This document shows, one piece after another, positions 1 through 8,561 of a stretch of 49,409 nucleotides of DNA (positions within the stretch are counted from its first letter, which is position 1; each line of letters opens with the position of its first letter). Origin of the DNA: Candidatus Hodarchaeaceae archaeon (GTDB taxonomy: Archaea; Hadarchaeota; Hadarchaeia; Hadarchaeales; Hadarchaeaceae); NCBI GenBank assembly GCA_030018135.1, contig JASEGJ010000007.1, positions 1-49,409 on the forward strand, given 5' to 3'. Below the pieces are notes generated by a model, which saw nothing but the letters and a program-made list of their open reading frames with translations, was not told where the DNA came from and made no database searches. The position numbers and the translations under genes were made by a program.

Positions 1-13
1 TGGGACTCCGATG

Positions 14-22
14 TTTTTAAAC
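14..22 (+). promoter_or_regulatory. Candidate TATA box for the first amidohydrolase
   Basis: A TTTTTAAAC element lies about 70-75 nt before the preferred TTG start of the next gene. That implies a leader of about 45 nt, which contains a GAGGAGG Shine-Dalgarno site. A 5-bp inverted repeat (ATGAC/GTCAT, 43-58) sits just after the expected transcription start and could be an operator. This is inference from spacing only. Confidence 0.35.
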
Positions 23-90
23 TACGGCGTGACTTGTGGGAAATGACTTAAATGTCATGTGATGTTTCGTCGTTACGAGGAGGAAGGGAT

Positions 91-1434
91 TTGGTCGATC
101 TCGTGATAAAAAACGGTTTGATTGTCACGATGGACAAGGAACATCGAATCATCGCCAATGGTTCCGTGGGTGTTGAAGACGGTCGCATTGTATCGATCGG
201 TCGCAGGATTAAGGTCGAAGGCAAGCCAGAAGAAACGATCGACGCAAAGGGCAAGATCGTCATGCCCGGCTTGATTTGCTCGCACACCCACCTCTACCGT
301 GGGTTCCTCCGGGGTGCTCCCCTAAAGATCGAGCCGCCCACGGACTTCTCTCAGATCCTTCAGCGCACATGGTGGCCGATGGACGAAGCGATGACGCGGG
401 AAGATGCATACGCAAGCGCGCTCATTTCATGCCTTGGGTTTGTCAAAACTGGCACGACCTTGTTCGCCGACACCTTCTCCGGCCCAAACGCGATAACGGG
501 TGTGCTTGACCGCATCGCCGCAGCGGTCGAACAGTCGGGCATTCGCGGGATAATTGCCTTCGAGGCCACGGAACGGCGGACACACGCGGAGGGTGCCAAA
601 GGCACCCGTGAGAACGAGCGCTACATCCGCAAGATCAAGAAGGAGCGCACAAGCCGCGTGCGGGGGATGTTCGGCATTCATGCCTCTTTTACCGTTTCCG
701 AGGAACTCCTTCGTTATGTCCGTGAACTTGCAAGCCGCTATAAGGTGCCCATCACCATCCACACATCCGAGGGGCTTGTGGATTTATATCACAACTATGA
801 GCGATTTGGAAGGCGCACCGTCGAACGCCTTTGCGATGCCGGCCTGCTTGGGGCGGACGTTGTATTGGCCCATTGCGTGCAAGTTAACGACGATGAGCTG
901 GACATAATCAAGCGCACTAACACCAAAGTGGCACACAATCCCATGAGCGATATGTTGAACGCGGTAGGCATAGCACCCATCGCCAAGATGCTCTCGATGG
1001 GCATTTCCGTCGGTTTGGGTAATGACGGCTACATCTTCGATGGTTTTGAAAACATTCGGGCGGCCTTTCTATTGCATAAGATTGCGCTTCGAGATCCCCG
1101 TGCGATCTCGCCGATGGAAGCATTGGAAATGGCGACCATCAGGGGCGCGGAGCTTTACGGGCTGGAGAACGAGTTGGGCTCGCTCGAGGCCGGCAAACTC
1201 GCGGATATCATCATCATAGACCCCGCCACCGCACCCACGCCAATAAGACCGGAAAGTGTTGTCGGACACTTGGTAAACACCATCACCGGCAACGATGTCG
1301 AAACCGTAATCGTCGGGGGCACCGCAGTGATGCGCGAGCGCAAGTTATTGACGCTTGATGAGCAAGAAACCGTCAAGGTCGCGCGAAAGGCGGCTGAAAA
1401 ACTCTGGCAAAAACTTGGGGCGATAAGGAGATGA
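91..1434 (+). CDS. SsnA/TrzA-type metal-dependent amidohydrolase
   Basis: A cytosolic amidohydrolase-superfamily deaminase/hydrolase, probably acting on a ring amine or amide of a purine- or pyrimidine-like compound. Counting from the TTG start, the HTH metal motif is at residues 65-67. It is followed by a His/Glu pair in IHTSEG, a metal-ligand His in LAHC, and the Asp of GLGNDG, so the catalytic set looks intact. The length (447 aa) is normal for the SsnA/AtzA group. I chose TTG at 91 over the upstream ATG at 52 because GAGGAGG lies 7 nt before it and homologues begin close to this point. The next gene follows after 4 nt and is surely cotranscribed. It is a paralogue of the SsnA encoded at 2527-3864. 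The substrate is unknown. Confidence 0.88.
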   Translation: MVDLVIKNGLIVTMDKEHRIIANGSVGVEDGRIVSIGRRIKVEGKPEETIDAKGKIVMPGLICSHTHLYRGFLRGAPLKIEPPTDFSQILQRTWWPMDEAMTREDAYASALISCLGFVKTGTTLFADTFSGPNAITGVLDRIAAAVEQSGIRGIIAFEATERRTHAEGAKGTRENERYIRKIKKERTSRVRGMFGIHASFTVSEELLRYVRELASRYKVPITIHTSEGLVDLYHNYERFGRRTVERLCDAGLLGADVVLAHCVQVNDDELDIIKRTNTKVAHNPMSDMLNAVGIAPIAKMLSMGISVGLGNDGYIFDGFENIRAAFLLHKIALRDPRAISPMEALEMATIRGAELYGLENELGSLEAGKLADIIIIDPATAPTPIRPESVVGHLVNTITGNDVETVIVGGTAVMRERKLLTLDEQETVKVARKAAEKLWQKLGAIRR

Positions 1435-1438
1435 TGGC

Positions 1439-2524
1439 TTGGTGAACTTAGCCGTCGAGATTTGTGGGCTTAAGCTTCGAAATCCGGTCATACCTGCCGC
1501 TGGCCCGATGGTGCGAAATGGCGACGCTTTAGCCGTTGCCGCTAAGGAGGGCGCAGGCGCCCTAGTGACGAAGACCATTAGTGTCACCCAGGCCGTGGTG
1601 CCTCGCCCGTGCATCGCCAAGGTCAAGGAGGGCCTTCTAAACGCGGAGTATGGGTCGGACCTAGCGCCTGAGAAATGGCTGAACGTGGAGCTTGTAAAAG
1701 CGAAAAGGACGGGGTTGCCCCTGATAGCTAGCGTGGGTTACAAACCTGCTGAGATCTCCGAACTTGCCCCAAAGCTTGAGGCGGCTGGCGTGGATGCGCT
1801 CGAGCTCTCGACCCACTACCTCGCTGACACAAGTTCCTTGATCGAGGTCACGAAGACCGCGAAGGAAAAAGTCGATATCCCCGTTTTCGTCAAGCTCAGC
1901 CCAAATACACTCGATATAATCGGGTCCGCCCGCGCCGCTGAGGGAGCTGGAGCTGACGGACTAGTGGCCATCAACACGCTTGGCCCATGCATGGCCATCG
2001 ACATCGAGACCGCTCGCCCAATTTTAGGTAGCTCCGGCGGTTATGGTTGGTTGTCCGGCCCCGCGATCAAGCCGCTTGCGTTGCGCTGTGTCGCGGATAT
2101 CTGCCGGGCGGTGCACATACCAGTGATAGGCGTTGGAGGCATATCCGACGGCAGGGATGCGGTCGAGTTCATCATGGCCGGCGCAACTGCCGTGCAGGTG
2201 TGCACGGCGGCGATCGTGCGTGGGCCCAAGATTTACGCACTAATAGCCGACGAGATCGCGCGATTCATGCGCGTGAAGGGTTACAATTCAATCGAGGATT
2301 TTAAGGGCATCGCGCTCAGGCACCTGCCCGAGCAGCCGCTGCGCACGAGGGCCAAGCCGCCGGAACTCATCCAGAGCAAGTGCACGAGCTGCGGGCTGTG
2401 CGAGAAGTACTGCATTTATGGTGCGATTAGAATAATAGGCAAAATCCCGAAAATTGATCCTGGCAGGTGTTATGGCTGCGGGCTATGTGCCACAGTATGC
2501 CCCACTCGAGCATTACTTTTTTAG
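1439..2524 (+). CDS. PreA-like dihydroorotate/dihydropyrimidine dehydrogenase fold with C-terminal 2[4Fe-4S] ferredoxin
   Basis: An FMN TIM-barrel of the dihydroorotate dehydrogenase/PreA family (about residues 1-300) joined to a bacterial-type ferredoxin. The ferredoxin has Cys 315, 318, 321, 325 and Cys 344, 347, 350, 354, enough for two [4Fe-4S] clusters. Starts are TTG 1439 or GTG 1442, behind AAGGAG. The phosphate-loop region (VGVGGISDGRDAVEFIMAG) is well kept. The loop that in PreA and class 1 DHODH carries the catalytic Cys (SCP) reads STHYLAD at residues 124-130, so the usual general acid/base is missing. The protein could be a specialised reductase or an electron-transfer subunit. 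It is coupled to the amidohydrolase upstream and ends 2 nt from the converging ssnA. Confidence 0.8.
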   Translation: MVNLAVEICGLKLRNPVIPAAGPMVRNGDALAVAAKEGAGALVTKTISVTQAVVPRPCIAKVKEGLLNAEYGSDLAPEKWLNVELVKAKRTGLPLIASVGYKPAEISELAPKLEAAGVDALELSTHYLADTSSLIEVTKTAKEKVDIPVFVKLSPNTLDIIGSARAAEGAGADGLVAINTLGPCMAIDIETARPILGSSGGYGWLSGPAIKPLALRCVADICRAVHIPVIGVGGISDGRDAVEFIMAGATAVQVCTAAIVRGPKIYALIADEIARFMRVKGYNSIEDFKGIALRHLPEQPLRTRAKPPELIQSKCTSCGLCEKYCIYGAIRIIGKIPKIDPGRCYGCGLCATVCPTRALLF

Positions 2525-2526
2525 CG

Positions 2527-3864
2527 TTAGAAACGTTCCCAGAGCTTCGAGGCGAGCTCCGAGGACTTCTGGGCAATAGCTGCTTCGTCCAAGCCAACCA
2601 GTTTTCGGTTCTGCATCAGCACCTTGCCGTTAACTATCGTGGTGTCCACGACGGCGTTTGATATCCCAAATAAAAGATGTCCAAGGAAGTTATCGGCGCT
2701 GAGGGGCGTCGGCGGCAAGTAGTCGACCAAGATCAGGTCCGCATAGGCGCCCGGCGATAACCTCCCCAGCGGCCTTGAGAAGAAGTTTTGCGCGATTTTA
2801 GGATTGTTGACGAAGCACATCTTCAGGACCTCGCCGTAGCCCACCCGCGGGTCCCCCTTGATCAGTTTGTGCAAGATGTTGGCGACCCTCAGCTCGGCAA
2901 ACATGTTAGACGTGAACCCATCCGTTCCTAACCCGACTGTAATGCCCTTTCCGATCATCTCAATTACCGGCGCGCATCCGACCGCATTGCCCATGTTGGA
3001 CTCTGGGTTATGGACGACATTTGTGCCTGTACGCTCGAGGATGTCCATCTCGTGGGCGTCGACATGAACGCAGTGCGCGGCTATCGTCTTGGGCCCGAGG
3101 ATCCCAAGGTCGTTTAACCTTTCGACGACCCTCTTCTTGTATTTCTTCAGGCTGTTATCGACATCCGCCTTGTCCTCCGCCACGTGCACATGAAAACCGA
3201 CACCCAGCTTTTTGGCAACCTCCGCGCACTTAGCCAGGGTCTCATCGGACAAAGTAAGGGAGGCGTGAAGCCCGAAGGTGCCGCTGATGAGCTCATTTCT
3301 TTCTCTCTGACAGAGCCTGATGAACCTCTCGTTCTCCTCGATTCCAGCCTTGGCTACGTCTGGGCCATCCCGATCGGATGTCTCATAGCAAAGGCAACCT
3401 CTGATGCCGGTCTCGCGCAGGGCCTTTGCGATTGAATCGAGGCTCCCTCCGCACGCGAAGGGGCTGGCGTGGTGATCGACGATGGTCGTCGCTCCAGATT
3501 TGATGCAGTCCATCAACGGTATCAGCGCACTGTAGTACACGTCGTCTTGCGTCAAAGCTTTGTCGAGCCTCCACCAAAGGCGCTCCAATATCTCCACGAA
3601 GTTCGAGGGGGGCTCGTCCTTCAGCGCCACGCCGCGGGCGAAGGTGCTGTAGAGGTGCATGTGGGTGTTGATCATTCCTGGCATTATCACCTTTCCTGTA
3701 GCATCGATGAATTGATCGATTTTATGTCTTTTCCTAAGCTCCGCGGTTATACCCAGATCTTTAATGACGTTGCCCTCGATCAGGACCGCCCCGTTTTTAA
3801 TCACCCTATTTTTCTCGCCCAATGTGATCAGCGTTCCATTTCCAACCAAGGTTGTTTCCTTCAT
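2527..3864 (-). CDS. ssnA: SsnA-like aminohydrolase
   Basis: An amidohydrolase closely resembling bacterial SsnA, the putative aminohydrolase of the anaerobic purine-catabolic gene set. Shared features include the RLWWRLDKAL segment, the TTIVDHHASP segment and the GHLLFG C-terminal region. Metal-site motifs are HMH (residues 68-70), HVAED, AAHC and GLGTDG, all intact. Length (445 aa) matches the family. I chose the ATG at 3864 because GAGGGGAGG lies 9 nt upstream; a TTG 9 nt earlier directly abuts that site. It is the last gene of a preT-preA-ssnA unit, about 45 nt after preA, so the three products probably act on one heterocyclic substrate. The reaction of SsnA is not firmly known to me. Confidence 0.88.
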   Translation of the reverse strand: MKETTLVGNGTLITLGEKNRVIKNGAVLIEGNVIKDLGITAELRKRHKIDQFIDATGKVIMPGMINTHMHLYSTFARGVALKDEPPSNFVEILERLWWRLDKALTQDDVYYSALIPLMDCIKSGATTIVDHHASPFACGGSLDSIAKALRETGIRGCLCYETSDRDGPDVAKAGIEENERFIRLCQRERNELISGTFGLHASLTLSDETLAKCAEVAKKLGVGFHVHVAEDKADVDNSLKKYKKRVVERLNDLGILGPKTIAAHCVHVDAHEMDILERTGTNVVHNPESNMGNAVGCAPVIEMIGKGITVGLGTDGFTSNMFAELRVANILHKLIKGDPRVGYGEVLKMCFVNNPKIAQNFFSRPLGRLSPGAYADLILVDYLPPTPLSADNFLGHLLFGISNAVVDTTIVNGKVLMQNRKLVGLDEAAIAQKSSELASKLWERF

Positions 3865-3909
3865 CAAGATCAACCTCCCCTCAAAGGAGGAGCGGCAAGA
3901 GCATTTTGC

Positions 3910-5121
3910 TCATCCCTTCTCAACCCTTTTCCAAGTTATGCAATCCCAAACGGGGCAGACTGTAACGCAAAGCCCGCACCCCACACATTTCTCCTCGTCT
4001 ATCACCGGCAACCTTTCCTCATCGAGCTCAATCGCTTGATGCCCGCCGTCTCGGCAGGCGATATAACAAAGGTCGTCCTTGACGCAAGTTTTTCTGTTTA
4101 CCTGAGCAACGACCTTGTAGTCGCGTGGAAGTTCTGGGTGCATAACTATCTTGGGAAGCGCCAATCCAATCAACTTGGAAACGCTGCTCATTCCTTTGTC
4201 TTGGAGGTAATCGGTGATGCCGTCCTTCAGGTCGTCGATTATCCTATATCCATTGCGCATGACTGCAGTACAAAATTGTACGTTCCCAGCTCCAACCAGC
4301 ATGAACTCCACTGCGTCTTGCCAAGTCATTGCCCCTCCGGTTCCGGAGATTGGAATTCCGACGTGCTTTGCGAGCTCGGCGATGACGCGCAAGGTGATGG
4401 GCTTGATCGCCGCCCCGGAGTAACCGCTGTAAGTGGATTTTCCGTCGACGGAGGGATGAGGCTCAAATGAGTTTATGTCAATCCCCATTAGGGCGGGGAT
4501 CGTATTGCTGGCAGTGATGCCATCCGCACCGCTCTCCTTAACAGCCCGCCCAATCTCGACTATATCAGCCACCTGCGGGGTGATTTTGATAAATATGGGA
4601 ACTCTCTTTGCAGCGGCTTTCACCCAGCTTGCTACCTCTCTCGTCAATTTAGGATCCTGTGCGACCATAGCACCTGGCTTCTCCCCCATAGATCCCTGGG
4701 GGCACGAAAAACTGCACTCTATCAAATCTACTCCGGCTGCTTCTAAGCGCCGAACGAGAGTCTGCCAATCTTCCTTCCTGGCCCCCATGATGCTGGCGCC
4801 CACGACGTAGTCTGGGAACTCACTCTTTAGCTCTGCCACCCTTCCCTCGACCTCGTCGATGTGGTGCTCGGAAATCAGATCGATGTTTCCGAGCCCAATC
4901 ACCTTTTTGTCCTCAAAATCCAACCCCGCAATCATGGGATAAACTAGTTCCACCACCTCGCTCTCAACGGAGGTCGTCTTGAGTATAGCCCCGGCCCAGC
5001 CAGCTTCAAATGCGCGCTTAACCATTTCCACGTCATCCGTGGGCGGCCCGGCGGATAGCACAAATGGGTTTGAAAATTTTACCCCACACAGCTCAACTGA
5101 GAGATCTATTTTACCTGTCAC
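3910..5121 (-). CDS. preA: PreA-like dihydropyrimidine dehydrogenase subunit (FMN, ferredoxin domain)
   Basis: The FMN-barrel catalytic subunit of an NAD-dependent dihydropyrimidine dehydrogenase-type complex, acting with the PreT-like subunit encoded just upstream. The catalytic loop CSFSCPQG is present (Cys 140 counting from GTG 5121), as is the SGTGGAMTWQDAVEF flavin/phosphate region. The C-terminal ferredoxin has one standard cluster motif (Cys 379, 382, 385, 389). Its other motif is C-x2-D-x2-C-x3-C (346, Asp 349, 352, 356), with Asp in place of the second Cys. GTG 5121 is preferred because GGGAGGT lies about 6 nt before it; an upstream GTG at 5148 would overlap preT. Length is 403 aa, typical of PreA. 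Substrate could be a purine derivative rather than uracil, given ssnA next door. Confidence 0.88.
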   Translation of the reverse strand: MTGKIDLSVELCGVKFSNPFVLSAGPPTDDVEMVKRAFEAGWAGAILKTTSVESEVVELVYPMIAGLDFEDKKVIGLGNIDLISEHHIDEVEGRVAELKSEFPDYVVGASIMGARKEDWQTLVRRLEAAGVDLIECSFSCPQGSMGEKPGAMVAQDPKLTREVASWVKAAAKRVPIFIKITPQVADIVEIGRAVKESGADGITASNTIPALMGIDINSFEPHPSVDGKSTYSGYSGAAIKPITLRVIAELAKHVGIPISGTGGAMTWQDAVEFMLVGAGNVQFCTAVMRNGYRIIDDLKDGITDYLQDKGMSSVSKLIGLALPKIVMHPELPRDYKVVAQVNRKTCVKDDLCYIACRDGGHQAIELDEERLPVIDEEKCVGCGLCVTVCPVWDCITWKRVEKG

Positions 5122-5144
5122 CGTTCCACCTCCCATTGATGGAC

Positions 5145-6530
5145 TCACTTTTCACCCTTAATAGATTTTAGGTAATTATTTATGTTTTCGGCGGCCTTTT
5201 TCCCCTCAGCTACAGCTTGAACAACCGTATCTCCACCATTAACGATATCTCCGCCGGCAAACACGCCCTCACGGGATGTCATGTAGGTTTCCTCATCGAC
5301 GACGATCAAGCCCGGCCCCCGCGTTTTTAAACCGAGGATTTGGATTAAATGGGGGTCGGGCCCCTGACCGATGGCTTCAACGACCGTATCCACTTCCAAA
5401 GAAAATTCGGTGCCTTCGATGGGAACAGCATTGGATGGTGAAAAATTATTTGGCTCCTTCCACCTTATCTTAACGCCCTCGAAGCCCTTCACTTTACCTT
5501 TTTCGTCTCCAAGTATCCTCAAGGGTTTGGACCTCGTATGAAACTCGACCCCCTCTTCTTTTGCGAACTCGATTTCAGATGGAAATGCTGGCATCTCCTC
5601 GAACGATTCAAGACAAACAACGTGGACCTTTTCGGCTCCTAGTCTTAGAAGACAACAAGCGGCGTCCATGGCTACATTGCCGCCACCGATGACGAGCGCC
5701 CTCTTTCCCACCCTCAGTGGGAATTCCCTCGCAGGCGATTCGGATTGATGAATATTTACCTGAGATAACAGCTCTAGGGCCGAGCAAACACCTTCAAGGT
5801 TCTCCCCAGGTATCCGGACGAAGTATGGCCTCCAAAGCCCCGTGCCGATAAAAATCGCGTCAAAACCTTGGCTAAACAAGGTGTCTAAGTTAAGTTTTTC
5901 GTCAAGAGGAGCACCAGTCTTTATTTTTACGTCTAGTTGTTTGATGTAATCAATTTCCGCCATCGCCACCGCTTTCGGGAGCCGATATGGGGGAATCCCA
6001 TATGTCATCATGCCGCCCGGTAACTGTTTGGCTTCGAAAATGGTCACCTCGTGACCGGCTTTGGCCAACTCGGTAGCTGCAGCGAGGCCTGCTGGACCGG
6101 ATCCAATTACGGCGACTTTTTTCCCGGTCGGTTCCGCCCTCTTGAACGGCTCGATCCCCTTTGGCGCTTCGATATCGATCGCGAAACGGTGTAGAGCGCG
6201 GATATTTATGGGCTCAACGAGCTCGGTGGCACTACAGGCTTTTTCACAAAGTTTTTCAGATGGGCATACTCGTCCACAAGTACCGGATAAAATATTGCTC
6301 ATCCTTATTATCCGAGCAGCGGCGCGAAAGTTCTTGGTCTTGATTCGCCGGATAAACCCGACCACATCTATGCCGGCAGGACAATTCTTGTTGCAGGGTG
6401 CATCGTGGCAAAAGAGACACCTTGCGGACTCCGCTATTGCCTGATGTGGGGGATAGGTGCCTTCGACCTCATCAAAACTCTTGATGCGCTCCTCCGGCGG
6501 CAATATTGGAGCCCTCTGTCGTTCGGCCAT
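5145..6530 (-). CDS. preT: PreT/GltD-like NAD(P)H-dependent FAD oxidoreductase subunit
   Basis: An electron-input subunit of the GltD/PreT family (461 aa). The N-terminal adrenodoxin-reductase-associated Fe-S domain has Cys 38, 41, 46, 50 and Cys 85, 89, 95, 99. The FAD Rossmann motif GSGPAG is at 143-148 and the NAD(P) motif GGGNVA at 282-287. The late GVFAGGD segment, which closes the FAD site, is intact. It takes electrons from NAD(P)H and passes them through the Fe-S clusters to the PreA-like partner 23 nt downstream. In bacterial YgfK the comparable modules are fused; here they are separate. It is the first gene of the minus-strand unit, with a TATA element just upstream. Confidence 0.92.
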   Translation of the reverse strand: MAERQRAPILPPEERIKSFDEVEGTYPPHQAIAESARCLFCHDAPCNKNCPAGIDVVGFIRRIKTKNFRAAARIIRMSNILSGTCGRVCPSEKLCEKACSATELVEPINIRALHRFAIDIEAPKGIEPFKRAEPTGKKVAVIGSGPAGLAAATELAKAGHEVTIFEAKQLPGGMMTYGIPPYRLPKAVAMAEIDYIKQLDVKIKTGAPLDEKLNLDTLFSQGFDAIFIGTGLWRPYFVRIPGENLEGVCSALELLSQVNIHQSESPAREFPLRVGKRALVIGGGNVAMDAACCLLRLGAEKVHVVCLESFEEMPAFPSEIEFAKEEGVEFHTRSKPLRILGDEKGKVKGFEGVKIRWKEPNNFSPSNAVPIEGTEFSLEVDTVVEAIGQGPDPHLIQILGLKTRGPGLIVVDEETYMTSREGVFAGGDIVNGGDTVVQAVAEGKKAAENINNYLKSIKGEK

Positions 6531-6556
6531 TTTTTTCCACCACTCAGCAAATGCGC

Positions 6557-6567
6557 TATTTTTTAAA
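6557..6567 (-). promoter_or_regulatory. TATA box for preT-preA-ssnA
   Basis: On the minus strand, CTTTAAAAAATAG is centred about 32 nt before the preT ATG. Transcription would start a few nucleotides before the ATG, giving a very short leader. Position and sequence fit an archaeal promoter. Confidence 0.5.
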
Positions 6568-6656
6568 GGTTATATGTTATTAAAAATTTTCCAACAAGGC
6601 GGTTATCAAATAGATCTTCGCGGGCAAGAACAATAATTTCGGAGGATCAAAAATTG

Positions 6657-6668
6657 GTTTAGATTTAG
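6657..6668 (+). promoter_or_regulatory. TATA-like element before the membrane coiled-coil gene
   Basis: GGTTTAGATTTA is centred about 27 nt before the ATG at 6690, so the message would be leaderless. This supports ATG 6690 rather than the later ATG at 6723. Confidence 0.4.
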
Positions 6669-6689
6669 TCAAGCTAAAGAGAACCTTAA

Positions 6690-7295
6690 ATGTTAGTGCG
6701 GTTAAATGTCAGCGGTGTTCGGATGTGGCAAGAAGCGTTCCTTGTGCTCGTGATCCTCGCTTTGCTCGCTTGGGCACTTTTCTCAGGTGGTGGAACATTT
6801 AGAACACGCAGGATTAAGGCGGAAATTAATGGCCTACGCGAGGAACTCGCTAAGATGCGAAGCATCAACGAGGCCCTTCGTGACCGTCTCGATTCGGAGC
6901 AGGACGAGAAGGCAAGATCGCTTGTTGACATTTGTGAGCTGGCGCGGGATCTTGAAATCCTCAGATCTGCAACTGCTGGCTCGACCACATGTCAGAGGGA
7001 GCTTGCAGAGAAATACGACATTCAGCCAAGCCCCGAGCTTATCGATCGAATATTGGCGACAAAACCGAAAATCGACCCGGCAACAAAGAAAAAGCTTGCG
7101 CACGAACTACTCGTCGGAGGGGTTGGCAGGGTGATCCTCCGTGGTTTAGATGCTGGTGGATCCATCGAGCGGGCCGCCGGAAATGCGGGTGTCCCTGTGG
7201 TCATCGCCAGGGATCAGGTCAAAAGATTGCGAGTCTTGGGCTACCTTAACGATAGGCTGAAGCCCACGGAACGTGGACGAGAAGCATTAGCCTAG
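6690..7295 (+). CDS. Membrane-anchored coiled-coil protein with C-terminal winged helix
   Basis: I do not recognise this 201-residue protein. It has one hydrophobic segment (about residues 14-33), a charged heptad-like coiled coil (about 38-75), and a C-terminal part (about 130-200) that reads like a winged helix, with the sequence DQVKRLRVLGYLNDRL followed by a TERG motif typical of the wing. The topology suggests a membrane-tethered DNA-binding protein with its bulk in the cytoplasm. ATG 6690 fits a leaderless promoter; ATG 6723 would only shorten the tail before the membrane segment. Its 3' end overlaps the converging HD-domain gene by 9 nt. Confidence 0.7.
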   Translation: MLVRLNVSGVRMWQEAFLVLVILALLAWALFSGGGTFRTRRIKAEINGLREELAKMRSINEALRDRLDSEQDEKARSLVDICELARDLEILRSATAGSTTCQRELAEKYDIQPSPELIDRILATKPKIDPATKKKLAHELLVGGVGRVILRGLDAGGSIERAAGNAGVPVVIARDQVKRLRVLGYLNDRLKPTERGREALA

Positions 7296-8561
7296 CACTT
7301 TTTCAGCGGCGCGCCTTACCTCCCCAACCTGTTCCCTTGCGGAAACGACGCGTAACTGGTAGCGAGGTGCGTGCCGCTTTTTTAGTGCCTCCGCAATAGT
7401 CGAGAGCTTTGAGAGCTCGATGAGCTTGCCATCGGCCAACACTGGCACTTCGACCTTCTCAAGGCGGGGCTCAGATAGCAAGATATCGACGATTGGAACG
7501 TCTAAAATTACATAACCGCGTGGGACACCCGCCTCGTCGGCAATCTCATTTTGTAGGTCCCTGATGCGATGCCACTCACCGTAGGTCTTGATGAGGCGCC
7601 TCCTTTCAACAGGGGTTATCTCGCGCCTTTCCTCGACGTAGGCGGTCTTAAAAAGCCGCCTATAGCGCAGCCTCATTACTATCTCGTGCGGATAACCAGG
7701 CATCGCGTGGAGCCTTTCGGCCAGATCTGCGTCGGTAAGGCGATAGAAGTTGTTCCTGGTTATACTTCCGCCCTGCTCGATGGCGAACTCCACCGCGTTT
7801 GCGAGCATCATCTCAGCTATGCGGACGGTATGATGGAAGTAAACGGAGGTGAACATGAGCGCGCGGGCGGTAAGCAACCCCTCAACCGCTTCAATGCCCT
7901 TGCTCGCGATTGCCAGACGATTTTTGTGCACGATAAGTGTGCGCATTAGACGGTCGACATCAATCATGCCGAGCGCAACTCCCGTGGAGTGGGCATCCCG
8001 CATCAAATAATCCATTTGATCGACATCGATGTCTCCGTGGATGATTTGGCCAAGGTGGGGGACGCGGTGCTTTCCAAGCAGGAGACGAGCAAGCTCATTG
8101 GCGTCGACACCTCGCCTAGAAAGCACATCTGCGGCCATGGGCACCTTCATCCGTTTAAGTTCCGCAAGTTCGCTTGGTCCGCAAATGCTCGTTTTTCCTT
8201 GGAGGATGTCTCCCACTAGCTCCATATGATCCTTGCCTAGATACTCCTTCATCAAGTACTCAAGCGTATGCGAGTAAGGTGGATGCCCGACATCATGGAG
8301 CATCGCTGCTGCCAGCAGGAGGTCAAGTTTCTCTTCTGAAAGCTCGAGCTCATGTCCCAAGCGCTCCACGAGGTGGGCGACGCCCAGTGCGTGTTCGAAA
8401 CGTGTGTGATTTGCTCCGGGAAAGACGAGATTTGCCAAGCCGAGTTGCCTGATGCCCCTGAGGCGTTGAACCTCGGGGGTATCGACGAGCTCCAGCACGA
8501 TGCCGCTCAGGCGCATGCTGCCATGCACCGGGTCGTGGATGATCTTTTCCTCTGTCAGCAA
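7287..8561 (-). CDS. HD-domain phosphohydrolase (dGTPase/SAMHD1-like)
   Basis: A 424-aa HD-superfamily hydrolase. The metal ligands are seen as His 57 (TRFEHALG), the His 89-Asp 90 doublet (AAMLHDVGH) and a later Asp in DQMDYLMRD. The N-terminal IHDPVHG and LGLANLVFPGA stretches are typical of the archaeal and bacterial dNTPase-like family that includes SAMHD1. The likely activity is hydrolysis of deoxynucleotide triphosphates or of another phosphoester; sequence alone cannot decide. The start is TTG, directly after the stop of the MoaD-like gene, with GGGGGCGG about 5 nt upstream. The two genes are therefore translationally coupled, although no shared function is obvious. Confidence 0.88.
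   Translation of the reverse strand: MLTEEKIIHDPVHGSMRLSGIVLELVDTPEVQRLRGIRQLGLANLVFPGANHTRFEHALGVAHLVERLGHELELSEEKLDLLLAAAMLHDVGHPPYSHTLEYLMKEYLGKDHMELVGDILQGKTSICGPSELAELKRMKVPMAADVLSRRGVDANELARLLLGKHRVPHLGQIIHGDIDVDQMDYLMRDAHSTGVALGMIDVDRLMRTLIVHKNRLAIASKGIEAVEGLLTARALMFTSVYFHHTVRIAEMMLANAVEFAIEQGGSITRNNFYRLTDADLAERLHAMPGYPHEIVMRLRYRRLFKTAYVEERREITPVERRRLIKTYGEWHRIRDLQNEIADEAGVPRGYVILDVPIVDILLSEPRLEKVEVPVLADGKLIELSKLSTIAEALKKRHAPRYQLRVVSAREQVGEVRRAAEKVLG

Noticed and set aside
3469-4470. Long plus-strand open frame across the ssnA/preA region
   Set aside because: It runs antisense to two well-recognised enzymes and shows no family motif; the frame is open only because of codon bias on the other strand.
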